From contig CAJXDR010000004.1 in NCBI GenBank assembly GCA_913052345.1, positions 26,510 through 90,509 of the forward strand: a stretch of 64,000 bases of DNA, read 5' to 3'. Shown here piece after piece: positions 51,870-61,023 of the stretch. Below the pieces are notes generated by a model. The model was not told the DNA's origin and ran no database searches. It was given only the letters and a program-made list of their open reading frames with translations. The position numbers and the translations under genes are program-made. Each line of letters opens with the position of its first letter. Position 1 is the first letter of the stretch. Source of the DNA: UBA4421 sp002470275. GTDB lineage: Bacteria > Pseudomonadota > Gammaproteobacteria > Pseudomonadales > Azotimanducaceae.

Positions 51870-53081
51870 TCACCGGTAGTGGATGGCCACCTTATCAGAC
51901 ACCCGCATCGCCTTGCTGCGTGCATCCTCGGGTGTTGCTGCCAGCGCCAAGGCCACGCCAACTCTGCGCGCTCCATCGACACTGGGCTTGCCGAACAACC
52001 GTATCTGGGTATCGGTCTCCCGCAAGGCCTGCTCAAGCCCGCCAAAGGAGAGGGCCGAGGAGGTCCCCTGAGCCAGAATCACTGCGGATGCCGCCGGCCC
52101 ATGGAAACGAATAGTGGGAATAGGGAGACCAAGAATCGCACGAGCATGCAGGGCAAATTCGCTCAAATCTTGACTGATCAGGGTGACCATACCCGTATCG
52201 TGAGGGCGAGGGCTTACCTCTGAGAAGTAGACCTCGTCTCCCTTGATGAAGAACTCCACGCCGAACAGTCCCCAACCGCCCAAGGCCTGAGTAACGGCTG
52301 CAGCAATATCCTTGCACCGCTGCAGCGCCAGTGTCGACATGGGCTGAGGCTGCCAGGACTCCCGGTAATCACCGCCCTGCTGACGATGGCCGATGGGTTC
52401 ACAAAATGCGATCCCGTCTCGGCTCTGAACCGTCAGGAGCGTTATCTCAAAATCAAAGTCGATGAAGGCTTCAACAATGACCTTTCCGGCAGTGCCTCGA
52501 GCCCCTTGAACAGCGTCCTGCCAGGCTCGATCAATATCTTCGGGCTTCTGCACCGTTGACTGCCCCTTACCGGAACTGGACATTACCGGCTTTACAACAC
52601 AGGGCAAGCCGATGGCTGCCACTGCGGCTCGATAGGCTTCCTCGGTCTCGGCAAAGAGATAGGCCGATGTGGCAATGCCAAGATCTTCTGCCGCCAATAG
52701 CCGAATCCCCTCACGATTCATCGTCTGTTGGGCTGCCCTGGCCGTGGGCACCACGCGCTGACCCTGGCCCTCCAGCTCCACGAGCACCTCGGTTGCAATC
52801 GCTTCAATCTCAGGCACTACGATGTCTGGTTGCTCTCTCTGGATTACCGAACGGAGCGCCTCTGGGTCAAGCATGTTGATCACGTGGCTGCGATGCGCGA
52901 CATGCATGCCCGGGGCGTGTTCATATCGATCTACGGCAATGACCTCAACGCCCATCCGCTGTAGCTCAATAATGACCTCCTTTCCTAGCTCACCACTGCC
53001 CAGCAACATCACCTTGGTCGCGGAGGGCGTTAGCGCCGTGCCGATGTTCTCCGGCAGCCCGGGCTGGTGCAGCTCATTCAT
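51870..53081 (-). CDS. purT: Formate-dependent GAR transformylase (PurT)
   Basis: PurT makes formyl-GAR from GAR, formate and ATP, the folate-independent route in purine synthesis. The 403-residue ATP-grasp protein has KVMLLGSGELGKEVIIELQR and the segment VVPEIEAIATEVL. The ATP-binding loop is PVMSSSGKGQSTVQ, and FFIKGDEVYFSEVSPRPHDT is the metal-binding end. Length matches E. coli (392). The ATG overlaps the stop of the gamma-carbonic-anhydrase gene by 8 bp. purL, another purine gene, lies nearby. Confidence 0.96.
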   Translation of the reverse strand: MNELHQPGLPENIGTALTPSATKVMLLGSGELGKEVIIELQRMGVEVIAVDRYEHAPGMHVAHRSHVINMLDPEALRSVIQREQPDIVVPEIEAIATEVLVELEGQGQRVVPTARAAQQTMNREGIRLLAAEDLGIATSAYLFAETEEAYRAAVAAIGLPCVVKPVMSSSGKGQSTVQKPEDIDRAWQDAVQGARGTAGKVIVEAFIDFDFEITLLTVQSRDGIAFCEPIGHRQQGGDYRESWQPQPMSTLALQRCKDIAAAVTQALGGWGLFGVEFFIKGDEVYFSEVSPRPHDTGMVTLISQDLSEFALHARAILGLPIPTIRFHGPAASAVILAQGTSSALSFGGLEQALRETDTQIRLFGKPSVDGARRVGVALALAATPEDARSKAMRVSDKVAIHYR

Positions 53082-53616
53082 CTCCGGATAGCTCCGTCTG
53101 CTGGGGCGTTAGCGCCTCTCGAAAGTGCTGAGCATTTTCCACGTAATGGTGCGCGCTGAGCCGTATCGAGTCGCCCTGCTCCGTGCTTAGGGTCCTTACA
53201 ATTTTTCCAGGAGATCCCATCACCACCGAATTATCAGGTATTTCCTTTCCTTCAGTGACCAGCGCATTAGCTCCGATTAAACAATTTTTGCCTATCTTTG
53301 CGCCATTGAGAATGACCGCGTTAATCCCGATCAACGAACCCTCCCCAATTTCACAGCCATGCAGCATCACCTTGTGCCCAACCGTGACATGGGGGCCAAT
53401 GGTGAGCGGGAAACCGGGGTCTGTATGCAGCACCGCACCGTCTTGAACATTTGAACCTTCGCCCACCGTGATCAGTTCGTTATCGCCACGCAATACCGCG
53501 TTGAACCAAACGCTGGCGTTCTCCTCAAGCCGAACGTTCCCGATCACCGAGGCGCTGTCTGCCACCCAAGCGCCTGGCTCAACGCCAACCGCCAGATTCC
53601 CAAGCTGATAAAGCAT
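53074..53616 (-). CDS. Gamma-class carbonic anhydrase-like hexapeptide protein
   Basis: A 180-residue left-handed beta-helix protein of the gamma-carbonic anhydrase/YrdA group. It has VWFNAVLRGDNELITVGEGS, the first zinc His in GAVLHTD and the other two in VGHKVMLHGC, followed by hexapeptide repeats (IGINAVILNGAKIGKNCLIG). All three zinc ligands are present, so hydration of CO2 is possible. Many members of this group have no measured activity. It overlaps purT by 8 bp and is probably co-transcribed with it. Confidence 0.9.
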   Translation of the reverse strand: MLYQLGNLAVGVEPGAWVADSASVIGNVRLEENASVWFNAVLRGDNELITVGEGSNVQDGAVLHTDPGFPLTIGPHVTVGHKVMLHGCEIGEGSLIGINAVILNGAKIGKNCLIGANALVTEGKEIPDNSVVMGSPGKIVRTLSTEQGDSIRLSAHHYVENAQHFREALTPQQTELSGDE

Positions 53617-53710
53617 CTGTCTCTCCTTTCCACCTTCTGCTTCTGCATGGTAATCAACGGCCCACGTTTAACCAACGTTGTTTCTAGTGCCGCTCCTCTT
53701 CTCGGCGAGC

Positions 53711-53716
53711 TATAAT
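53711..53716 (+). promoter_or_regulatory. -10 box of the Nudix gene, 6 nt before its ATG
   Basis: A perfect TATAAT whose downstream edge is 6 nt from the ATG at 53723. The expected transcript would begin at the start codon. No convincing -35 hexamer is seen 16-18 bp upstream. Confidence 0.5.
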
Positions 53717-53722
53717 TTCCGG

Positions 53723-54265
53723 ATGAATTTTTGCAGCCACTGCGGCGCTACAGTCAAAAGTATGATTCCCGAGGGCGACACGCGCCTGCGTGCCGTCTGC
53801 AGCGCCTGCAATACCATTCACTACAGCAACCCAAAGGTGGTTGCGGGCACCCTACCCACCTGGGGTGACCGGGTTCTCCTCTGCCGACGCGCTATCGAGC
53901 CGCGAAAAGGCTACTGGACCCTACCGGCTGGTTACCTTGAGAATCACGAATCTATCGTCGACGGCGCGAGACGAGAAACCCAGGAAGAAGCCAATGCGAA
54001 GCTGAACGAGCTACAGCTCTATACGGTGTTTAGCCTACCTCACATTTCTCAGGTCTATGTTTTCTTTAGAGGGCCCCTGGATCGGCCCGAATTCAGTAGC
54101 GGCGAGGAGTCCCTCGAGGTTGCGCTGTTTTCTGAACCGGATATCCCCTGGGATAAGTTGGCCTTTCCCGTGGTCACCGACACCCTGGAGCACTACTTCA
54201 GAGACCGAAAGGAAGCGGCATTTCCTGTGCACTACGCTGAGATAAACTTTCCAAAGCGGCGCTAG
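53723..54265 (+). CDS. Nudix hydrolase with N-terminal zinc ribbon
   Basis: A 180-residue protein beginning MNFCSHCG and continuing to VCSACN, so four cysteines form a zinc ribbon. A Nudix domain follows, with the box GYLENHESIVDGARRETQEE (all required Gly, Glu, Arg and Glu residues present). The family hydrolyses nucleoside diphosphate derivatives such as ADP-ribose or NADH; the substrate here is unknown. The ATG at 53723 gives the ribbon at once; an upstream TTG-type frame is rejected. No Shine-Dalgarno is visible. The stop abuts the purL stop on the other strand (TAG directly next to CTA). Confidence 0.9.
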   Translation: MNFCSHCGATVKSMIPEGDTRLRAVCSACNTIHYSNPKVVAGTLPTWGDRVLLCRRAIEPRKGYWTLPAGYLENHESIVDGARRETQEEANAKLNELQLYTVFSLPHISQVYVFFRGPLDRPEFSSGEESLEVALFSEPDIPWDKLAFPVVTDTLEHYFRDRKEAAFPVHYAEINFPKRR

Positions 54266-57200
54266 CTACAGGACGGATCGGGCGTTTCTAAAGAGGCGCA
54301 GCCAAGGCCCATCCTCTCCCCAATCAGGATCCTGATAAACGTTCTGTACCGACCGAAAAACCCGCTCTGGGTGCGGCATCATGCTTAGGATTCTGCCCTC
54401 TGCAGCAACCAGGCCAGCTAGCCCATCAGGTGCCCCGTTGGGGTTTTCGGGGTAGATTTGTGTCACCTCTCCCCGGGCATCCACGTAGCGAAGCACTATG
54501 GAAGCCTGAAGCGCGGCAAGCTGACCGACGTCCGAACATTCTGCTCGACCCTCGCCATGGGCGATCGCCACGGGCAGCACGCTTCCCGACATGCCACCGA
54601 GCCAAGGACTTTGACTGTCCTCGACGCGGACCATCACCGTGCGCCCCTCGAATTGCTCACTTCGGTTTCGCACAAAGCGCGGCCAGTCCTCGGCACCGGG
54701 AATCAACTCTTTCAAGCCCGATAGCATTTGGCAGCCATTACACACCCCCAGCACCAATTTATCCTGGGCAAAGAAAGCCGCAAACTGATCTCTTAGTTGT
54801 GCATCGAAGAGAATACTCTTCGCCCAGCCGCCCCCTGCCCCCAAGACGTCGCCGTAGGAAAAGCCCCCACAGGCGGCAAGCACCTGAAACTCATCCAAAC
54901 TGCGATGCCCGCCGGTCAAATCTGACATATGCACGTCTACGCAGTGAAAGCCCGCTCGCTCAAAGGCCGCTGCCATTTCGATCTGACCATTAACCCCCTG
55001 TTCTCGCAGAATCGCGACTCTGGGGGTATGTTTAGTGATAACAGCGGGCACCTGGGTGGGGTCGAAGCTGAGCACGGCCGTCAACCCAGGATTCTCCTCC
55101 GCTGATGTGAGAATGCCTGCGAACTCCTCATCCGCACAGCGGGCATCATCTCGCAGCCGCTGCATTTGATAGCTCGTCCTGGCCCAAGTCTGCTGGGCGC
55201 CGCTGCGATTCAGCGCCAAGATTTCCTGATCGCCATGAGAAATCACCACTCGGTCATCGTCCCTCGGGCATCCGACTATGGTGCAGGGCAGGTCACACTC
55301 ATCGATCATGGCCGAGGCGTCTGTGGCAGACATTTGCAGAACGACGCCAATCTCTTCATTGAACAACCCGGGGAGCAGTTCCCACTCTTGGGGAACCCGG
55401 ATATCAATACCCCGCCGCGCGGCAAATGCCATCTCCATCAGGCAGGCCAGCAGCCCGCCATCAGAGCGATCGTGCAGCGCCATCACGGTTCCCGCCTGCC
55501 TCAGCTTAGATGCCCAATCGAGCAGCGCTTTGAACGTCGCTATATCATCCACATCCGGCGCGTCGTTCCCTAGCTGCCGATAGACTTGAGCCAAGGCACT
55601 GCCGCCCAGTCGCTGTTGTCCAAGGTGCAGCAGCACCAAAACCGTATCCGACGCCGGACGCAAACAGGGCGTCAGCGTTTTTCTAACGTCCAGCACAGGG
55701 ACAAAGGAGGAAACAATGAGGGTAAGCGGGGAGGAGACTTCTTTCTGCTTCTCACCGTCTACCCATCGGGTGCGCATGGACAGAGAGTCCTTGCCTACGG
55801 GAATCGCAATCCCGAGCTGGGGGCACATCTCCATCCCCACGGCGGTGACCGCATCATATAGCGCCTGCTCCTCGGCATTGGTGCCAACCGCCGCCATCCA
55901 GTTGGCGGAGAGCACCACCCGATCAAGGCCTTGGATGTCCGCGCCTAATAAGTTGGTCAAAGATTCTGCGACCGCCATACGTGCGGATGCCTCAGGGCTA
56001 ATCAAGGCCAGAGGACTCCGCTCACCCATTGCAAAAGCTTCCCCCGCGTAGGTATTGAACCCCGAAAGGGTGACCGCGGCATCGGCCACAGGGACCTGCC
56101 AAGGCCCGATCATGGGCTGGCTGGCTACCATGCCCGTAATGCTTCGATCCCCAATGGTGATGAGAAATTGTTTACTGGCCACTGCCGGAAATTCCAGCAC
56201 GCGCTGAATCGCGCCCTGGAGGTCTACGTCTAAGAGCGATAGCGGCGGCAGCACTGCTGGCTCTCTTTGAAATGCGCGCAGCATTTTCGGCGGTTTCCCT
56301 AACAAAACCTCCAGGGGCATCTCCACGGGCTTGTTCTTATGCAAGGTATCCTCGACCAAGAGCTGACCGCTACCGTCCGTGTAGCCAACGACAGCATAGG
56401 GACAACGCTCTCGGGCACAAATCAGCTCAAAGGCGGCCAGGTCCTCAGGCGCCACACCGAGCACATATCGCTCCTGCGCTTCATTGCACCAAAGCTCAAG
56501 CGGGCTCATGCTTGAATCCGCGCTGATGATGTTACGCAGCTGAATACGCCCGCCGCGCTGGGCATCATTGATCAGCTCGGGCAACGCGTTGGAGAGGCCA
56601 CCTGCCCCCACATCATGGATCAATAAAATCGGATTCTCTGAGCGCATGCAGCAGGCGTCGATAACCTCCTGACACCGTCGTTCCATCTCAGGATTGCCTC
56701 GCTGGACCGAGGCAAAATCAAGGTCGGATGAACCGCTGCCTGACGCGACGCTTGACGCAGCACCCCCGCCAAGCCCAATCAGCATGGCTGGGCCGCCCAA
56801 TACAACCAGCGCCGTCCGCTCAGGGAAAGCTGCGGCGTGCACGTGCTCAGGCCTCACGGAACCTATGCCGCCGGCGATCATGACTGGTTTATGGTAGCCC
56901 CGAGTGAGTCCGGTATCGGTTTCCTCAGGTCCTTGATATTCGAAGGTACGGAAGTAGCCGCCTAGGGCTGGCCGGCCATATTCATTATTAAAACTGGCGG
57001 CTCCCACAGGGCCTTCCAGCATGATCTGTAACGCGGTCGCCATATGCTCGGGTGTACCCGTGCCCAATTCCCAGGGTTGCTGCAGTTCAGGCAGTTCAAG
57101 ATGCGATGTGGTGAAGCCAGTCAGCCCCGCCTTGGGTTTCGAGCCTCGCCCCACCGCGCCCTCGTCGCGAATTTCTCCGCCTGCGCCCGTTGCAGCACCA

Positions 57201-58132
57201 GCAAATGGGGCTATGGCCGTAGGATGATTATGCGTTTCGACCTTCATGAGAATGGGCACGGCCTCTGTCCGATACCCATAGTCGAAGTGGTGCTGGTCAA
57301 TCATCAAACGCTGGACAACGGGCCCCTCTATGACCGCCGCATTATCGCTGTAGGCGCTTAAGATGCCACGTCCATTGATCTGGCTATGAGTGTTTCGAAT
57401 CTTTGCAAACAGTGAAGTCGGATCCTGCTCGCCGTCCACCTCCCATCGCGCGTTGAATATCTTATGCCGACAGTGCTCTGAGTTTGCCTGGGCGAACATC
57501 ATCAGTTCGGCATCCGTTGGGTCGCGCCCCAATGCTTTGTAGGCGTTCAGAAGATAGGCGATCTCTTCATCAGATAAGGCGAGGCCTAGGCTGAGGTTTG
57601 CTGCCTTCAGAGCTTGCTCGCCGTGACGGCCTAGCGCGATGATTTTAACCGGCTGCGGTGACCGCTGTTGGAACAGCGCTTCAAATGGGGGCTCTTCCCA
57701 GCATTGCTCCGTCATACGATCATGCAGCGCCTCCCGTTTAAGCGAGGCCATGGGGACCTCGTCTTGGGCAAACCAGCGAATCCCTCTCTCGACTCGAACT
57801 ACCTTACTCAGACCGCAGCGGACAAAGATATCTGAAGCTTTGCTAGACCAGGGAGAGATGGTGCCTATTCTGGGTAAGACAGTGAGGACGGGCTGCCCGC
57901 GGCGAGGGGGCTGATCGACCTGCGGCGCATAGTCCAGGAGCGCTTGCGCGCGTTTCAACTCCTGGGGGGACAGCGCCGAGGACACCTTGAGCACATGGAC
58001 AAATTCGCCATAACAGACCTGGGGTACTGAGGACCTCAGACGTACGAGGCTGAAGTGACTTAACGCCGGGCCGCCCTGGAGCACGAGCAGGCTGCCGCTC
58101 GCTTCGGACTCTCGTTCTCGATATTCCGCCAT
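54266..58132 (-). CDS. purL: Phosphoribosylformylglycinamidine synthase
   Basis: PurL converts FGAR, glutamine and ATP to FGAM in purine synthesis. The 1288-residue protein is the large single-chain form of gammaproteobacteria. It has an N-terminal PurS-like domain. The linker has PRIGTISPWSSKASDI. The synthetase domain contains FAQANSEHCRHKIFNARW, ETHNHPTAIAPFAGAATGAG and DVGAGGLSNALPE. The C-terminal glutamine amidotransferase has the nucleophile in LGVCNGCQMLSG and His/Glu in MMPHPERVFR. The ATG lies 1 bp after the tadA stop. It converges head-on with the Nudix gene. Confidence 0.98.
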   Translation of the reverse strand: MAEYRERESEASGSLLVLQGGPALSHFSLVRLRSSVPQVCYGEFVHVLKVSSALSPQELKRAQALLDYAPQVDQPPRRGQPVLTVLPRIGTISPWSSKASDIFVRCGLSKVVRVERGIRWFAQDEVPMASLKREALHDRMTEQCWEEPPFEALFQQRSPQPVKIIALGRHGEQALKAANLSLGLALSDEEIAYLLNAYKALGRDPTDAELMMFAQANSEHCRHKIFNARWEVDGEQDPTSLFAKIRNTHSQINGRGILSAYSDNAAVIEGPVVQRLMIDQHHFDYGYRTEAVPILMKVETHNHPTAIAPFAGAATGAGGEIRDEGAVGRGSKPKAGLTGFTTSHLELPELQQPWELGTGTPEHMATALQIMLEGPVGAASFNNEYGRPALGGYFRTFEYQGPEETDTGLTRGYHKPVMIAGGIGSVRPEHVHAAAFPERTALVVLGGPAMLIGLGGGAASSVASGSGSSDLDFASVQRGNPEMERRCQEVIDACCMRSENPILLIHDVGAGGLSNALPELINDAQRGGRIQLRNIISADSSMSPLELWCNEAQERYVLGVAPEDLAAFELICARERCPYAVVGYTDGSGQLLVEDTLHKNKPVEMPLEVLLGKPPKMLRAFQREPAVLPPLSLLDVDLQGAIQRVLEFPAVASKQFLITIGDRSITGMVASQPMIGPWQVPVADAAVTLSGFNTYAGEAFAMGERSPLALISPEASARMAVAESLTNLLGADIQGLDRVVLSANWMAAVGTNAEEQALYDAVTAVGMEMCPQLGIAIPVGKDSLSMRTRWVDGEKQKEVSSPLTLIVSSFVPVLDVRKTLTPCLRPASDTVLVLLHLGQQRLGGSALAQVYRQLGNDAPDVDDIATFKALLDWASKLRQAGTVMALHDRSDGGLLACLMEMAFAARRGIDIRVPQEWELLPGLFNEEIGVVLQMSATDASAMIDECDLPCTIVGCPRDDDRVVISHGDQEILALNRSGAQQTWARTSYQMQRLRDDARCADEEFAGILTSAEENPGLTAVLSFDPTQVPAVITKHTPRVAILREQGVNGQIEMAAAFERAGFHCVDVHMSDLTGGHRSLDEFQVLAACGGFSYGDVLGAGGGWAKSILFDAQLRDQFAAFFAQDKLVLGVCNGCQMLSGLKELIPGAEDWPRFVRNRSEQFEGRTVMVRVEDSQSPWLGGMSGSVLPVAIAHGEGRAECSDVGQLAALQASIVLRYVDARGEVTQIYPENPNGAPDGLAGLVAAEGRILSMMPHPERVFRSVQNVYQDPDWGEDGPWLRLFRNARSVL

Positions 58133-58133
58133 A

Positions 58134-58637
58134 TCAGGTTCCAGAAAGCTCAGCGGACGGCGTTTTTTTCATTCGCCCGGATCGCCGCCGCGTTGCGAAA
58201 AAAGAACCCATCCTACTCGCGCACTCTTCAGCAAGTACGCCTTCCGTCACCGAAAATTGATGGTTCAGGTTCATCTCGGCACTGGGCCGGAAACTTACGA
58301 CGGCACCCGCCTTGGGTTCCCGCGCCCCAAACACCAGCCTATTTATACGTGCGTGCGTCAAGGCGCCAAAACACATCAAGCAGGGCTCGATGGTCACGTA
58401 AAGCGTGCAGCCTGGCAGCCTGTAGTTCCCTATGTTCTGGGCACCCTGTCTAAGTGCCAGCATTTCTGCATGCGCGGTGGGATCATTTGTCTCTAACAGA
58501 CGGTTTCTTCCCTCTCCAAGGATGCCGTCCGCCCCCACCAACACTGCCCCCACCGGTACTTCACCAGCTTCGAAGGATTCATCTGCAAGCTCCAAAGCCC
58601 TGTACATAAAGGCGTTATCGAGCTCGTTTTGTTCCAC
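58134..58637 (-). CDS. tadA: tRNA-specific adenosine deaminase TadA
   Basis: TadA converts A34 to inosine in tRNA-Arg(ACG). The protein has the deaminase zinc motif DPTAHAEMLALRQG (His, catalytic Glu) and LYVTIEPCLMCFGALTHARI (two Cys), with RLVFGAREPKAG. Several starts are possible. The GTG at 58637 gives 167 residues; a GTG at 58649 or the first frame codon (TTG, 58709) would be longer. A TATACT box inside the palindrome GAGTATACTC (58666-58675) supports a start near 58640. purL follows after 1 bp. Confidence 0.92.
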   Translation of the reverse strand: MEQNELDNAFMYRALELADESFEAGEVPVGAVLVGADGILGEGRNRLLETNDPTAHAEMLALRQGAQNIGNYRLPGCTLYVTIEPCLMCFGALTHARINRLVFGAREPKAGAVVSFRPSAEMNLNHQFSVTEGVLAEECASRMGSFFATRRRSGRMKKTPSAELSGT

Positions 58638-58716
58638 AGCGCCGCCCACTCCGTTGGTTGAGCAAGAGTATACTCGTTTCCCTGGATCCCTCGGGCAAAT
58701 TGTGACCAAGAACCAA

Positions 58717-58881
58717 TTACTTCTTCGAATTTTTCGCCTCAGCCACTAAATACTCGCGAATAAACCGGCGAATCTCACGGGACGCGGACGTATCGCTTTG
58801 CTCACATAACTCGATAAACGCTCGCTTTTCATCGCCATTGATCTTGATCAGCAGCGTGGAGTCTTTTTTGCCCGTCGACAT
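58717..58881 (-). CDS. Small ribbon-helix-helix DNA-binding protein
   Basis: A 54-residue protein from the ATG at 58881 (AGGGA 9 nt upstream). The sequence fits a single RHH/Arc-MetJ domain: a polar N-terminus, beta strand TLLIKIN, helix GDEKRAFIELCEQ, a turn with SDTSASR, helix EIRRFIREYLVA, and a Lys-rich end. Such proteins act as dimeric repressors or antitoxins. A longer start at 58929 is rejected for lack of a ribosome site. It is divergent from the exported protein at 58951. The shared 69-bp gap carries two GTATATA elements that could be its operators. No toxin gene is next to it. Confidence 0.75.
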   Translation of the reverse strand: MSTGKKDSTLLIKINGDEKRAFIELCEQSDTSASREIRRFIREYLVAEAKNSKK

Positions 58882-58900
58882 TGACAACGTCCCTACTTTG

Positions 58901-58929
58901 TATATACGGTGTATCTGCTTTTGGAGCAA
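58901..58929 (-). promoter_or_regulatory. Promoter of the RHH gene with GTATATA repeats
   Basis: TTGCTC (58929-58924) and TATATA (58906-58901) with a 17-bp spacer on the minus strand. The -10 lies in the palindrome GTATATAC at 58900-58907. A second copy, GTATATA, lies at 58934-58940 directly ahead of the ribosome site of the plus-strand gene. The two copies flank both start sites and are candidate autoregulatory operators. Confidence 0.6.
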
Positions 58930-58950
58930 CTTAGTATATAGGAGAAAATA

Positions 58951-59277
58951 ATGAAGTTATTACCATTGGTTGCTGTCGCGCTTTTTACAGTATCCGGTGC
59001 CCAGGCACAAGATAGTTTAAAAACCGAGACCGTTGAAAAGTGGGGCTATGTAAAGGATCACCTGGTGCTTATCTTGCACGATGGCAAACAGGTCTTGGTG
59101 GAGCCGAAGCAATGTTCGCTCAGTGAGTTCAATGCAAAGATGACCTCAACCGAGAAGCTGGATCTTCATCTCACCTCATCGCACGTACGACCCAACGTAC
59201 CGTTTTCCGTCACGGGCAGAGACGAAGAGGGCACCTCACGCCTCAAGTGTCGAGTCAACCGCCTTTCCCTGGGCTAA
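58951..59277 (+). CDS. Small exported protein, function unknown
   Basis: A 108-residue protein with a clear Sec signal peptide (MKLLPLVAVALFTVSGAQAQ, cleavage after AQA). The mature part is about 89 residues and beta-rich by appearance (VKDHLVLILHDGKQVLVEPK). It has two cysteines, QCSLSE and LKCRV, which could form a disulfide in the periplasm. I do not recognise the family. GGAG lies 6 nt before the ATG. It is divergent from the RHH regulator and ends just before a strong hairpin shared with the convergent symporter gene. Confidence 0.8.
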   Translation: MKLLPLVAVALFTVSGAQAQDSLKTETVEKWGYVKDHLVLILHDGKQVLVEPKQCSLSEFNAKMTSTEKLDLHLTSSHVRPNVPFSVTGRDEEGTSRLKCRVNRLSLG

Positions 59278-59296
59278 CCAACCGGCGAATAGACCC

Positions 59297-59325
59297 TCTC
59301 CCAGAGCGCCATGCGCTCTGGGAGA
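59297..59325. terminator. Bidirectional hairpin between convergent genes
   Basis: A perfect 13-bp stem (TCTCCCAGAGCGC paired with GCGCTCTGGGAGA) with the 3-nt loop CAT. It lies between the stop of the exported protein (59277) and the stop of the symporter (59328). Its symmetry and position fit a terminator for both strands, although the T-runs are short. Confidence 0.75.
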
Positions 59326-59327
59326 TT

Positions 59328-60827
59328 CTATGAGGCGCTAAGTGCCTGAGCGCCACGTTCATCTAACTCTCTGCGAATTGCTTGGTAGCGCTGTTTGTCT
59401 AATCGGTAGCCAAGGTATGCAAATCCCGCGAGAACGCCCCAAATCATCGCGAAGGGGCCTTCAACAATACCCAATCGGAACACAACGTCCTCAGCGACTT
59501 GGCCCGGAATTGAGTTCGGTGGCAGCTTGACGTAAAAATCCAGGGCTAACCCAGCGATGACGATGCCGAACGCGTTCAGTGCCTTAGAGAAAAATGTTCG
59601 GGCGGAATAAAATATGCCCTCCTGACGGCGCCCTGTCTTAAGTTCTTGCTCATCTGCAATATCAGCCAGCGCGGACATGACGCTGATATTCAGAATCGTA
59701 CCCAATAGGGACGTCACCGTCCCAAAGCACATGATGAACAGGACAAGCGTCCAAGAACCCTTCTCAGGCGCCATACCCAGCAGAACCAAACACGTCGCAC
59801 CTGACCAAGAGATAGAAAAGCCGATACACGACAGCACGATGGTCATTCGTTTATCAAAACGCTCGTGAAGATAAGCCGCCAAGAAAAAAGCCAGGTGAGA
59901 GCCAATGACGTTATCGATGATTAGCACGCCCCATTGATAGGCCGTTAGCTCGAAGAAGAAGGTAACCACGAATACCGAAAGGGTTTCATGAGTACCAGCC
60001 GTGAGCGAGATAAAGAACAGGCCCAGAAGTAGGTATCGATAATTCTTGTTCTTTAGGACCTCCACCACGTCGCGCACGAATTCGCGAAATGACTTCCTTT
60101 CCGCATCTGGGTTCCGATAGCGATTTAGCTTGTCGATCTGATCAGACGTGCCGAAGCAGCAGGCCAAAATAGTGATTACAACAAAGAAGCTACAGGCAAG
60201 AACGATGGGGGTATAAGCGGGTTGATATAAACGGCCGCCTTCACCCTCAAATAAATATCCAAACACCAAAACCGTGGCTGTGAGGTGCATAAAGATCGTG
60301 CCATAAAAGGCGAATAGCGCATTAAAACTCATAATTCTGGTGCGCTCGTAATAGCTCTTTGAGAGTTCCGCCCCCATGGCCAAATGCGGTACGGAGAAGA
60401 ACGTTTGGGCAGCGCGCTGCAGGATTGTAAAAAAGGTAAACCACAACAGCAGCGATGTTTGAGAGTTCAGCAGCACTTCCGGCGGGTTAAAGATCAAAAA
60501 TAGGAAGAGCGCGATGGGTATCGCAGAACAAAACATAAAGGGATGTCGTCTGCCAAAGCGCGATTGGAAACGATCAGATAGCGATCCAATAAGCGGGTCT
60601 GACATCGCATCAAAGATGAGGGAGACCGCGATACCCGCAGCAGCCAAGGAGGCGGAGAGCCCCAATACCTGTTGATAGTAAAAGAGCGCCAAAACGTTAA
60701 ACAGCCAATTGGCCGCGCTCTCGCCAGAGGCTCCTAGGCCAAAGAAAAACTTGGTTTTAAAAGAAATGCGCTCAGCCGCCTCTCGGGCGTCCGCTTCATC
60801 GGCGCCCAACGTACTCTCACTCCCCAT
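59328..60827 (-). CDS. GPH-family sugar:cation symporter (MFS, MelB-like)
   Basis: A 499-residue inner-membrane transporter with about twelve hydrophobic helices. The start KTKFFFGLGASGESAANWLF and the loop motif DAMSDPLIGSLSDRFQSRFG are hallmarks of the glycoside-pentoside-hexuronide:cation symporter family, whose members import sugars and glycosides with Na+ or H+. The ATG at 60827 has GGAG 7 nt upstream; another ATG 13 codons earlier lacks one. It is divergent from the ROK kinase (about 197 bp apart), with the hydrolase genes beyond. The cargo is unknown; context suggests a glycoside whose released sugar is phosphorylated by the kinase. Confidence 0.9.
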   Translation of the reverse strand: MGSESTLGADEADAREAAERISFKTKFFFGLGASGESAANWLFNVLALFYYQQVLGLSASLAAAGIAVSLIFDAMSDPLIGSLSDRFQSRFGRRHPFMFCSAIPIALFLFLIFNPPEVLLNSQTSLLLWFTFFTILQRAAQTFFSVPHLAMGAELSKSYYERTRIMSFNALFAFYGTIFMHLTATVLVFGYLFEGEGGRLYQPAYTPIVLACSFFVVITILACCFGTSDQIDKLNRYRNPDAERKSFREFVRDVVEVLKNKNYRYLLLGLFFISLTAGTHETLSVFVVTFFFELTAYQWGVLIIDNVIGSHLAFFLAAYLHERFDKRMTIVLSCIGFSISWSGATCLVLLGMAPEKGSWTLVLFIMCFGTVTSLLGTILNISVMSALADIADEQELKTGRRQEGIFYSARTFFSKALNAFGIVIAGLALDFYVKLPPNSIPGQVAEDVVFRLGIVEGPFAMIWGVLAGFAYLGYRLDKQRYQAIRRELDERGAQALSAS

Positions 60828-61023
60828 CTCATACTCCCGAGACACTTCTTTTTTTTCACCGTACATTATGCGGATGATGGAGAGAACTACCCCCTACCCA
60901 GCGCCCTGCCTCTTCCCCCAAAATTAACGCCAGAGAACAAACAAAAAAGATCCTTTGGGGAGTAGCCGACTGCTTGCGCGGAAGCTAGAGTTTTGATCCA
61001 GCGAAGCAACTAGCGAATATTGA

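Noticed and set aside
54430..54993. Plus-strand frame of 187 codons opposite purL
   Set aside because: Antisense to the purL amidotransferase domain; Arg/Pro/His-rich shadow composition.
58717..59277. RHH protein plus neighbour as a toxin-antitoxin system
   Set aside because: The neighbour is divergent and carries a signal peptide, unlike cytoplasmic toxins co-transcribed with RHH antitoxins.
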